A DNA stretch of 64,000 nt, taken from the NCBI GenBank assembly GCA_026027325.1, contig JAMSLZ010000014.1, forward strand, positions 186,001 to 250,000. Reading direction: 5' to 3'. This DNA comes from Actinomucor elegans (taxonomy: Eukaryota > Mucoromycota > Mucoromycetes > Mucorales > Mucoraceae). The notes under the pieces are model-generated. The model did no database searches. It saw nothing but the letters and a program-made list of their open reading frames with translations, and had not been told where the DNA came from. Of this stretch, positions 50,145 through 60,302 are shown one piece after another. The position numbers and the translations under genes are program-made. Each line of letters starts with the position of its first letter. Position 1 is the first letter of the stretch.

Positions 50145-50922
50145 AGTTCTTTCTTTTTTAACTATTCATCATTCATTCACTAGAGAAAAAACAATCTCAT
50201 AATAAATCATTATACCATCCATTATACATGACTAAAACCTCTAAACTTGAGTGTTACAAGATTTGTGACAGATAAACTCTATTTGGCATTACAAAGGAAG
50301 TGTTTCACTGAAATCAACAGTTGTACAATACACAGTAATCACCGATCTCCTGGAATCCAGTGCGGTGAACATAGTCCGTCAACATAGACTGACAAGGAAG
50401 AGGTCCCTTCATGTCTACCAATAAAGGTTTGACTGAAAAGGGATATCCATGGATGTAACAATTAAAACAGTATAAATTGATGCTGTATATTAGCAAGTGA
50501 GTACAATTGCATCAATCTTTGGCTTAACCCGATGTAGCTACTCATTCTGAATACGTATTACTAACCAGATATGACATTTGACAAACTTGTGTCAAAAGAT
50601 CTAGAGATTGGTACGTCTATTTGTATGAAATGTATGTAATCTGTTGCCAATCATCAACTTGACTAAAAATAGTTTTAGCTTTTGCAAATGCAGTTTTTAT
50701 TCTTAATTAACTTAGATGAACCTTTATATATATATATAGGTGATGATGCGCATGAATCAGCCATTGATTGACGATCACGTTTGATTGAGCTTTGCACTTT
50801 CATATTTCAGCTGTTTAATGTGCATATATCCATTTTCTTTTATTTTTGACACAGATGTTCAATGGCTGCTGCTTCTTCTTTTTGCTTCACAAAACCAGTA
50901 TATTTTTTTCTAGTCGTAATTC
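50145..50922. other. Intergenic with a dispersed repeat and a possible orphan exon
   Basis: The minus-strand frame ending at 50314 reads SVKPLLVDMKGPLPCQSMLT, then DYVHRTGFQEIGDYCVLYNC, preceded by a CCCTTTTCAG acceptor-like site. It looks like a last exon, but no upstream exon was found. A dispersed repeat copy lies at 50567. Confidence 0.35.
50567..50610 (+). repeat. Dispersed repeat copy (TTAGATGC family)
   Basis: Carries AGATATGACATTTGACAAAC and AAAAGATCTAGAGATTGG, followed at about 50625 by ATGAAATGTATGTAATCTG, a downstream block also found near 56070 and 52885. Confidence 0.5.
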
Positions 50923-51120
50923 TTATTTTGTTTGTTTGATCAAGTGGCCATAATCTATATCACTGTACGAATCGCTGTCTATGATAATGATATTATTGTC
51001 TGCAGCTGTGAAGGCAATGGAGACATTAATACTGGGAGAAGCAACAAGATCTTCGCCACCGGAAGAGCTATTCATACCAGGGCTGTCATTAATAATCGAT
51101 CTATATCTGTAGCTTTCCAT
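50923..51120 (-). CDS. Hypothetical 65-residue protein
   Basis: Reads MESYRYRSIINDSPGMNSSS, then a Ser/acidic stretch (IIIIDSDSYSDID) and a basic end (HLIKQTK). No family recognised. In its favour: codon use is gene-like, there is no intron, and a TATAAAAG box lies about 50 bp upstream of the Met (51170-51177), followed by a CT/T-rich leader. Against: short and low-complexity. A T30 tract lies just beyond the TATA box. Confidence 0.35.
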   Translation of the reverse strand: MESYRYRSIINDSPGMNSSSGGEDLVASPSINVSIAFTAADNNIIIIDSDSYSDIDYGHLIKQTK

Positions 51121-51199
51121 ATTAGTTTGGTAGATAAAAGAATAAAAAGTGCAATGTTGAAATGCTTCCCTTTTATACCAATAACCATTAAATCACACA

Positions 51200-51201
<2 letters not shown>

Positions 51202-51231
<30 letters not shown>
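51202..51231. repeat. T30 homopolymer tract
   Basis: Uninterrupted T run followed by AC; the other strand reads AGTA then A. Confidence 0.9.
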
Positions 51232-51237
<6 letters not shown>

Positions 51238-52203
51238 TGTCAAAGTTTATGCTATTTCATCATTGGTGAGCGTATAGCTCTATATAATACGCTACAAACT
51301 GTAAAATGCGTTTCCAGTTGTAAGACGCGTCGCAAGCTTGGTTGCACTCTATAACACATCGTAGTGTTCTTCAAGATATATGAAGAACACACGTTTCAAA
51401 GTGAACTCTTACTAGAAATAAAGAATGTAATAGAATTTAACTTGTTGTCTTTGTATATTCACCCTTCTAAAATTGTTAGTGTACTTATCCATCAAGGTTT
51501 GGTCGGATAGCGCGTTAGCTTTTTCAATTTTTGGATATCTTTCTTTTAGTGATATACGATTGTAATAATATCATCATTATGATCTAAATCGTAATGAACA
51601 TTATTAGCAGCATTTATGTCTTTTGTGGCAGAAACAGGCAGGGAAGCGAGGGGAACACTGGAAACAGAAGCTGATGTATCATAATAAAAGCAGCCGCGTC
51701 AAGGTTCAGCAAGTGCAGATGCTTATATGGTCTTCCGTGCATCCTAGAATAGAAGCAGGAGCAACTTTTGATGATACCTTCATCGTTTACACTAAAAAAA
51801 AGTAATTCGTCTTTTCAACAGTGAAGGAGTCCACCGAGTATGGGCCTACAGTATGATAAAAAGTTAGCATCAGCTTTTTCTGAAACAGCAGGAAAACTAA
51901 TCATCATTTCTCTTTAACTCAACTTGATAATAGAGGCGACTGCCCTGGTGAAAGTTGTAAAATAATCACCATAATCAAAAAATAGCTATATGTTGAGCTC
52001 ATTTTTATCGAATATACCAATCATAATTGCTGTATGCTGCCTTACGTCACAAATCATAATTTAAGCGCAAAGTTTGTGTAGAGATAGCTTTTTTTCTCCA
52101 AGAGTGTTTAGACGGATCAAGCTTTCAAGTTTGACAAAATGAACATGAACGATTAAACCTCTTGATAATTGAGCGTCGTACTTCAAGATCATAACAAAAA
52201 AGC
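51232..52203. other. Intergenic region
   Basis: No convincing gene. A G/C-richer patch at 51628-51780 (GGCAGGGAAGCGAGGGGAAC) is open in one frame for 60 codons but does not read like a known protein. Confidence 0.45.
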
Positions 52204-52329
52204 ATGGGTGTCATCTTGGCTATTCCTTCAACAGCGAATAGATATCGTGTACTCAACCCTCTGCTAATGTTTTGTCTCGTACACTTTTTCACTGGAGGAA
52301 CAGTTAGAGATAAATGGTTTATACTTTAG
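52204..52329 (+). CDS. Possible 41-residue hydrophobic ORF
   Basis: Reads MGVILAIPSTANRYRVLNPL, then LMFCLVHFFTGGTVRDKWFI. It has a Met start and gene-like codons but no recognised family. It could be a micropeptide or the first exon of a lost gene. Confidence 0.2.
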   Translation: MGVILAIPSTANRYRVLNPLLMFCLVHFFTGGTVRDKWFIL

Positions 52330-52683
52330 ACTCAACTCTATCGTGTAATTGCAGAGAGTCTTTCTACCTTGATTCTTGGAATGTGAAACGATAGATTTGC
52401 ATCATAAATATTAGCTGATACACTTCTTTAGTTGATGATACTAATATGTTTTTTTATTCATTGAATTTGTAAATGGTAATATGGCGATGATATAATTGTT
52501 GCTTTAGGCCATTTACAATCAGACATCGACTGGAAAAAATAAAATAAAATACATGGATTAGGCTGAACCGTGTAACTATTTGGTTTCATGCAACCTTACG
52601 TTTACAATTATTCGATAATAAAAAGTAAAATAATATCACAAGTCTTTTTTTCGCCTAAAAAATACCTTGATCAACTTTGAACA

Positions 52684-52815
52684 ATGATTGAAGAATACAA
52701 TCGCAAAATCCAAGAACCCAAAGAGCTTAAAACCATTTATCTGGGACAATATCAACGTCCTATCAACGAAATTAGCGTTAACATGGAGCTTGTGAATGGC
52801 CTATGTCAAATATGA
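52684..52815 (+). CDS. Possible 43-residue ORF or orphan first exon
   Basis: Reads MIEEYNRKIQEPKELKTIYL, then GQYQRPINEISVNMELVNGL, in a good start context (CTTTGAACAATG) after a T/A-rich leader. Composition is that of a soluble protein, unlike the AT-rich flanks. No continuing exon found; the next coding DNA belongs to the MFS gene. A truncated gene copy is the likeliest explanation. Confidence 0.3.
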   Translation: MIEEYNRKIQEPKELKTIYLGQYQRPINEISVNMELVNGLCQI

Positions 52816-53167
52816 GCTATTTATTAGATACAGTACTTGGTCAGCTTTGTTGGCAGATCTATACAAACCACTTAATTCAGATTGTATGTAATCTGCTGTC
52901 AGATGCTAATATATAGTACATCAATAGCATTTTATAGGATATGTACAGGAGCTAATTTTGAATATGCACAAGTTATCAGATACGACACTGAAAGAAATAT
53001 AAATATGTAGAAAATGGGGAAATAACTTTAGTCGAAAATTTTCATAATGACCTTTTTTATTAGTATAGATTCGTGAGGCATGATACGTTAATAGCATAAG
53101 CTTCTTATCTTGGTAAGTATACCGTCATATTTTCTCAGTTTTATTTGATATAAATTACTCGGGTTAC

Positions 53168-53198
<31 letters not shown>

Positions 53199-53721
53199 CT
53201 TGGAGCTAAATAAATGTCAAATGATGTCTACATCATTCAATGAGAAATAAAATTCTGAATAAGTTTTGTTAAATAATTGCATGTATATCGGAATCTTTTT
53301 ACTATTGAAAAATCTGCTTAAAGTGAATGGAAAAAAAAAAGTTTTGCCTCAAAATTAATCTCTTGGATATCAATGTTTTAGCCAATCAACATGCAAGGTC
53401 CACTAAACTTGTCTTGCATGGTCTCTTCAGTTTTTTTTTTTAATTGATCTAATTGCAAACTCAATTATATGCTTGCACAACACCGTTATTTCAGCGCAGA
53501 GCTAGATGTATATATTCCGCAGTGGTGGCCCAACCAAAGCTAAAGTATCTGAGACAAACAGATTTCAATATCTTGGAATGTTTTTTTTCTATTTACTGCG
53601 CTGCAACAGTGACCGTTTCGCGGAAGCTGTGTGTGAATTTAGCTTCAAGAAGGTCATTATTGTTTAAATCATGTGCATGAATCCAACGGAAATAACCCTT
53701 TTTATCCTTGAATTTATCATA
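52816..53721. other. Upstream region of the MFS gene
   Basis: Contains an A28 tract, a diverged dispersed-repeat tail (GTATGTAATCTGCTGTCAG near 52883) and the MFS promoter. No gene seen. Confidence 0.5.
53168..53195. repeat. A28 homopolymer tract
   Basis: Uninterrupted A run after GGTTAC. Confidence 0.9.
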
Positions 53722-55809
53722 ATGGAAGCGTCGAATACATATCAGCCTCTGTTTTCAGGAGGTACACATCATAGACTGATTTAAGCCGGTACTAACTCAT
53801 AAAACAGACGGACAAAGCCATGAAGATATCGTAATTGCTGAAAGAAAGCTAGTTCGAAAGTTGGATACTCGGCTATTACCTTTCCTCAGCTTTATGTATC
53901 TTTTTTCTTCTTTGGATAGATCCAGTTTGGGTATGAATACTATACCGTTTTTTTTTTTTTTGTTCATTATACTCATTGTAAGTTGGATATAAAGGAAATG
54001 CTGTACTAGACAACTTTGAAGAGGATATCGGTATTACGCCTGATCAGTTTAATAGTTGTGTTACTATCTTTTATGTAAGTAACTCATAAGATACGCCAGG
54101 ATGATTGTTACTGAGGCTTTGGTGGTAGGTTGGTTTTCTTATCTTTCAAATACCAAGCAACATACTGCTTAAAAGATTTACAGCAAGAAGATGGTACAAA
54201 GCAAAGTGAATACTTTCATTGCAGTGTTAATAACATATCCATCATTAGGCTACCTTTACTTATGATCTGCTGGGGTTCCATTGCCTGCTTGCATGCTGCT
54301 GTAAAGAGTTATCAGCAGCTAATGACCTTGCGTTTCTTTCTAGGTTTTTTCGAGTCTGGTTTCTTCCCGGGCGTAGTCTATTTTTTAACATTGTTTTACA
54401 AGAAGAACGAAATGGTAAAGCCTGTCATATAAACTGATCAAATAACCTAGTTCTAATAAGAGAACCTTAGGCTACTCGTATCGCTTTATTTTGGGGATCA
54501 ACAGTGGCTGCACATGCTTATGGTTCGTAAATTAAAAAGCTCTTGTAGAATGATTTATTGATTCGTCTATAGCTGGGGTTCTTGCTTATGGTATCCTGCA
54601 ACTAAGAGGGTCTGGAGGTTTGGCAGGGTGGCAATGGCTGTTTCTCATTGAAGGTGTTCCTACAGTGATAGTTGCTGGTATCGCTTCGTAAGTACATTTG
54701 ATACTGATATCTGTTTGATCTAAAGCGTCATTTATAGTATCTACCTCCCTGCTTCGCCTTCTACATGGTCAGCATTTACCGAAGAAGAAAAACAGCTGGC
54801 TCTATCACGCCTAAACGAAGATGGCGACACAATTGATCCTCATATGACACTTGGCGATTTGGATGCATCCAACAAAAAGCAGGCATTAAAAGCATTGACA
54901 GATTGGAAAGTATGGATGTACATGATCATGTTCTTCTGTGGAAGTGTGCCTAATACTAGTATATCCAAGTAAGTATTTTATTATTATTATTGGAGCGTGA
55001 TTGAATTTTGCATATTAACAAGCAGCGACTAGTTTCTTGCCCTCTATTGTGAAAGGGATGGGATACGACGATAAACTATCCGCAAACTTAATGTCTGGTA
55101 AGAATGAGCGAACAAAAACGCAGTTCAAGTTTATTAACAAAAAAACCAATATGTAGCTCCACCTTATGTATGTGCAGTATTCGTGGTATGTAGTCGCAAG
55201 ATGAAAAAAAAAAAAGTCATGTAATATGAATTAAGCTCCTATTTAACTAGATGATTGCTGGTGCCTATTCATCAGATCGTAAAAAAGATCGTGCGTATCA
55301 TGCCGTTGCGGGCGCTATCATTTGTATGGTTGGCTACGTTATCCTAACTGTATGTATCGAACGACCAACGTTGTATACAGGAGTCTGTATAGCAGTAGCA
55401 GGCATATTCGTGATTAACCCTATAGTCAATGCTTGGTTAACCAGCAATATTGCGCCTGATATGAAGAAAAGCGTTGCAACAGCTATGGCAGTTTCTGCTA
55501 ATAACTCGGCAGGTTTGTTGGGCTCAAATATTTATAGACACTCAGATGCTCCAAGATATCGTAAGTGTTTCCATATGCATTCTTGATATGTAAATGCTGA
55601 TTTCAATACTAGTTCGCGGACATAGCATCAATTTGGGTTTCATCCTCATATTCATTGTACTGGCACTGGTTCAAAGATACCTTTTAGAACAGGCCAACAC
55701 GAGAAAGATAGAAGAGATAAAAAAGTTCACTGCTGAGGAATTACAGCAAATTCAAGAGTCTGACTCAAGAATAGGCGATGAGGCTCTTGATTATATATAC
55801 AGATTATAA
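53722..55809 (+). CDS. MFS transporter, anion:cation symporter (Dal5-like) family
   Basis: Twelve-helix major facilitator of the ACS type; relatives take up organic anions such as allantoate, vitamins or tartrate. Exons: 53722-53761, 53808-53930, 53995-54074, 54129-54205, 54249-54414, 54471-54522, 54573-54687, 54738-54968, 55033-55097, 55157-55185, 55251-55560, 55613-55809; 494 residues, all phases agree. Family features: RKLDTRLLPFLSFMYLFSSL with DRSSLGNA (helix 1), WGSIACLHAAVKSYQQL and LRFFLGFFESGFFPGVVYFL (helices 3-4), LAGWQWLFLIEGVPTV (helix 6), SDRKKDRAYH in the loop after helix 8, and WLTSNIAPDMKKSVATAMAV with NNSAGLLGSNIY. Exon 3 is entered through an AAAG acceptor. Substrate cannot be told. 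Confidence 0.94.
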
Positions 55810-56006
55810 AGATATATAAGTTATCCATATAAAAATTATTCAATATTATTCAGCTACTATTCAAATTGCTCATGGCCAATCGATTGACATTGATCCAGTT
55901 ACAAAAAAAAACGAATGTAATTTATTATCAGATATTACTGTATCGTGCACTTTTTCGTGGTTGAAGTTTCTAGTTGATTCAGTTCTTTCTAAACTTGCAC
56001 TAACAA

Positions 56007-56060
56007 TTAGATTCAGAGTCAAGTCTAGACCGACCGGGATATCTATAGATCACTATTAAA
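56007..56060 (+). repeat. Dispersed repeat copy (TTAGATGC family)
   Basis: Carries TTAGATTCAGAGTCAAG, GACCGACCGGGATATCTATA, GATCACTATTAAA, followed at about 56070 by ATGAAATGTATGTAAT. Confidence 0.55.
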
Positions 56061-56183
56061 CCTAACGTATACATGAAATGTATGTAATTCATTTTTGGGC
56101 ACTAATGTATTGTATATTCAGTGCATTCCAACAAGATAAACTTCCTAATAGATGCAGCAACTTTTTCTAGGCATATCATGTGT

Positions 56184-56240
56184 ATTAGATGCGGTATCCA
56201 ACTGATATCAGCCATGAGATCTATAGATCATTAAAAATAA
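56184..56240 (+). repeat. Dispersed repeat copy (TTAGATGC family)
   Basis: Carries TATTAGATGCGGTATCC, ATGAGATCTATAGATCATTA and AAAATAAGTTATATAAAATG. Among the most complete copies. Confidence 0.55.
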
Positions 56241-56836
56241 GTTATATAAAATGCATGCTCTTCATAGTCAGTTGATTGATAGTTCCAATAACTACAGTAG
56301 ATCATATTGACTATTTATCTTATTCAAAACTCTGATAAAAATACCCAGAGCAATTTACTTAGGGTATCAAAATTACATACCACTTTTGATTGAGACCCAA
56401 TTACATCCGACCAACGACAGCATTATTTCATAGGAAAATACGATTGATACGATTGATCAGGCAAATAGAATTGATTGAATTGTAAGATTTCATTATCGGT
56501 GACAGATATATATATATATATACGAATAGCAAATATACAATCAAATTAAGCGAACCCCACACTTGTGTATTTTATTCACGCGTTTAGTGTACCAAGCCGC
56601 AGATTTATTATGTAATGTTTCGTTAAAGAGCAATATGGCTCTTTTGACGCCTATAGATAAAAATATATAAACAATTATGACCTATAACTGCAACAAACGT
56701 TCTTTTGCTTGCTTATATCGAGAGTTTTAGGTCACCCATTTCATGCGCTGCGAAAGAAGGAAAAAAAAAAAAGTATATATGTTACGGAGATTCAATCAGT
56801 CAATTGTCTATTTCTTTAAACATAGTTCTACCATAC

Positions 56837-58016
56837 ATGAAGAATGAATTAGAAAAGGTGTTGAAACAGTTTGGTGTATTCGAGAAAGCAGACGAATGTA
56901 ACGTACAGTACTCTATTGTATTTGACCTGCCATTAAATTGTTAATAAAATATAGTGGGTCTCGATTCATCACGCGAGATTCTGTCTAAATCAGTGACAGA
57001 TCTACAAAAAATACTACGCATAGATAGTGTTGCAGCTAATACTATTCTCAGCGCTGCTTCCAGTGAAGCTTACGACTGGAGAATTCGAGAAAAGACTGGC
57101 CATGAATTAATACAAGATACCCAAACGCTCACCACTGGTGATTCAACCATAGACAGAGTATTAAATGGAGGTATTTACCTCGGTATGTTGACTGAAATTG
57201 TAGGTGAAAGGTAATAGACTTGAATATATATGTAAAGCTTTGAACTGAAAGTAAATTTTTAGTTCTTCTGGAAAGACACAATTAGCTCTTCAGCTTTGTT
57301 TGACGGCTCAAAAATCAACACAAGAAGGCGGGCTCGAAGGATCTGCAGTGTATATTCATAGTGAAGGCCCTTTTCCTTCGACAAGGCTTGATCAGCTCAC
57401 TAACGAGTATCGGTTGTCAGAACGAGAGCAACTCAAAAGTCATATCCATACCATCCGGATCAAAGATAGTGAAGAACAGTATCGTGTTTTAGCTTATCAA
57501 CTTCCTGCATTTCTAGAGATGCAGCGACAACCAGGACGAAAGCGTGTAAGGGTTGTTGTGATTGATTCTATCAGCGCTATTTATCGAAGCGAGCCAACGT
57601 TATCAGGCAAAAAGTTTGAAAAAATGAGTCAGATATGTGAAATAGGCACCCGATTGAAAAAGATGGCTAGTCAGCACGGCGTAGCTATTGTAGCAATCAA
57701 TCAAGTCTCTGATGTCCCAACTAATAACACAAATTCTAACCTGGATCAATTGGAAAGCTGGATGGATTTTCAGTTGGTGAATAACGAGGAAAATAACCAT
57801 ATGATTGGGTTGTATATTCAGTCCTTGTTGAAGAAACCTGTTTTGGGTCTATCGTGGTCGAATTCGGTAAATACACGTATTCGATTGGCAAGATCGCCCA
57901 TGCTGGAAGGTATGCAGACAAGACGTGTTTTATTCTTGGAGTTTTCTGCTACTGCTCCAAGACTAGGATGTGAAGTAACGATCAGGAACAGTGGATTGCA
58001 TGCAGTTGCATTTTAG
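56837..58016 (+). CDS. RAD51 paralogue, Rad57/XRCC3-like
   Basis: ATP-binding recombination mediator that helps load and stabilise Rad51 on single-stranded DNA. Exons 56837-56897, 56955-57210 and 57263-58016 give 356 residues. A small N-terminal helical domain is followed by TTGDSTIDRVLNGGIYLG and the Walker A GESSSGKTQ (about 104-112, split by intron 2). LALQLCLTAQ follows, then the Walker B VVVIDS (about 203-208) and VAIVAINQVSD. The C-terminal PVLGLSWSNSVNTRIRLARS and TIRNSGLHAV fit XRCC3 and Rad57 better than Rad55, XRCC2 or RAD51 itself. Which of the two is not settled here. The next gene starts 100 bp downstream. Confidence 0.9.
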
Positions 58017-58116
58017 CTGAACGAAAGAGCAGTCTCAACTGTGACTTTGTTTTCTTTGCTTTAAACATTGAAATAAAATAATATTTTTCACTTTCTATAC
58101 ATACATAACAATAACC

Positions 58117-58896
58117 ATGGCCAAGAAGGGATCTAAAGCAGCTAATGGAGGTAGAAGATCCTCTATGGTTACAACACCTGAATTAGAGAATAAAAATATT
58201 ACCATTGTCAACCACAATGAAACCGATCACAGCAAATTCAGCGTGATTCGATCTGGTCAACAAGACAGTTTGGCTACAGCAAAAGAAATGAAACACTGGG
58301 CCGAATTGAAGAAAGAAAACACAACAACCGAAGAGATTCGAAATGCAGTGCGCCGCTTGCCTTTAGATAATGTGCTACCCTTGCTTCAAGAGCTGTTGGC
58401 TGAATTTGACGTCCAACAAGCGCGCGATACAGTTCTGACAGAATGGATTAAAACCGTGCTTTTGATTCATACAGCTTATTTCATGACTTTGCCTGAGGTC
58501 GTGCAGCGACTATCGACACTGTATAAAGAGTTAAATGATCGTTTAACAGTGTATCCCAAGCTGCTTGCCATGCGTGGTCGTTTGGACCTTATTCAAAATC
58601 AAATTGATGCGCGCAATCGCAAAGAAGAGGAAACAGAAGACGAGGATGACCTTCCAGAGCAAGCATATAGCGAAAGCGAGGATGATATGGATGATGAAGG
58701 TGAAGACGATGAAGGTGATGATGAAAATGATGAGGATTTAATGGATATGGATAATGAAGAGGTAATTTAAAAAGTAGAATATTAAGATTGCTGTTATTCA
58801 TGTATTGTATAGGTTGAGATGTTCCAAGAGGAAGAAGATGATTTGAATACAGAGGATGAAGACGATAATATCAGCGACAGTGATATAGAAGACTAG
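58117..58896 (+). CDS. Utp12-domain protein (WDR43/Utp5 C-terminal type)
   Basis: The Utp12 domain mediates dimerisation among UtpA/UtpB subunits of the small-subunit processome, which assembles on pre-18S rRNA in the nucleolus. Exons 58117-58761 and 58813-58896 give 242 residues. The domain spans about 70-170: RRLPLDNVLPLLQELLAEFD, QARDTVLTEWIKTVLLIHTA, LSTLYKELNDRLTVYPKLLA and RGRLDLIQNQIDAR. The C-terminus is a long Asp/Glu-rich tail interrupted by the intron. No WD40 repeats precede it, although Utp5/WDR43 normally carry them; the short basic N-terminus (MAKKGSKAANGGRRSS) looks like a complete start. It may be a truncated paralogue or a stand-alone domain protein. Confidence 0.85.
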
Positions 58897-59398
58897 ACCA
58901 TAATAAAGCTACACTTAGAATAAACTGATATGTTAGTAATACCTATGTAATCGAGGAGGTTTCTATTGTCTTGTGTCGCACTATAGTGGAGGTTGTAATT
59001 CCGGATCATTTGACTGAGTACTTCGTCATAATGCTTATGATAAGCAGCGCTAGTTAAGAGTACTGTCAAAAAGTCATTAGATTGAACTATATATATATAT
59101 ATATATATATCCAATGATATCACTCTACATCAAGAGTAGAGAGTGAATAGAAAGTCAGGCATCTGCAAGATGGCCTTTTCTAAAGAAAAAGAAAAAAGGT
59201 TATTTTGTGGCAATTTAAAGAAATAAGTGAGATTTATTGTGTGTCTTGACCATTTACAATAGCTCTGTACTACCTTGCTTGGCAAAATCTAAAGGAACGC
59301 TCCGAAAGGTCACTGGTTTTGAAAAATATATATAAATATATGTCAAATCGCAAGCTTTCATTTCCCTCTCTTTTTCTTTTTCATTCTATTTTTTCAGT
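58897..59398. other. Intergenic with TA microsatellite
   Basis: A TA repeat lies at 59087-59110. CT-rich leader DNA precedes the PLD start codon. No gene seen. Confidence 0.6.
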
Positions 59399-60267
59399 AT
59401 GCCCCTTTTAAATCATTTAGCCAAGAAAGCAAAGCATAAGGTTCGACATGCTATAAACGACGTAGTGAATTTTACAGGCAATGAAAGCAATTTGAAAGAA
59501 GAGGAGCGAGAAGAAGATTATATGGTACAAGGGCATCGTTTTGATTCGTTTGCTCCCATTCGGCACGACGCGATGGTAAAATATTTCATTGATGGTCATG
59601 ATTATTGCTGGTAAAAATGCACATATTATTTCACGTGTTGGATGTTTACCTATGGTTGGAATTAGGGCGGTTTCAGAAGCAATTGAAAGCGCTAGAGAGG
59701 TTATCTTTATTGAGGACTGGTGGCTGGTAATAGATTGAAAATACTTTATGATATGGATACTAATTCTTGCTATTTAGTCACCCGAATTGGTATGGAAAAA
59801 AAAAGCATATTAGACTTGTTTATGTTCAAACTCCATTCTATAGTACCTAAGAAGACCACCAGCAAAATACGAAGAATATCGTATTGATGAATTATTAAAG
59901 CGTAAAGCTGAAGAAGGCGTCAAGATTTATGTTGTAGTATACAAGGTATAATCATGAAAGAGAAAATCCTTTTTTTTTATTTTTATTTTTATTTTAATTT
60001 TTATTTTTGTACTTATTGGATAATAGGAAGTGGAATTGGCCTTGACACTGGATAGTGCTCATACAAAGAAGGCTTTGCAAGATTTACATGAAAACATTAT
60101 TGGTAGGTCCATGATAAGGTTGTAGTATTACTAGCGATATTGATCAAGTATCAGTGCAAAGACACCCTGATCATGCAGTGGGAGGTACATTCTTTTGGTC
60201 ACATCATGAAAAGTTTGTTGTAGTGGATAATCGAATTGCATTTTTGGGCGGCATTGATTTATGTTAT

Positions 60268-60302
<35 letters not shown>

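Larger units (their letters stand above)
55810..56836. other. Intergenic with two dispersed repeat copies
   Basis: No gene seen. Two repeat copies in direct orientation are about 180 bp apart, so part of the region may be an old tandem insertion. The ORF at 56705-56944 reads through an A-rich stretch and only its end belongs to a real exon. Confidence 0.55.

Noticed and set aside
54017..54035. Possible operon-like metabolic cluster linking the MFS transporter to neighbours
   Set aside because: Neighbouring genes (Vip1-like, RAD51 paralogue) are unrelated in function and separated by over 1 kb on each side.
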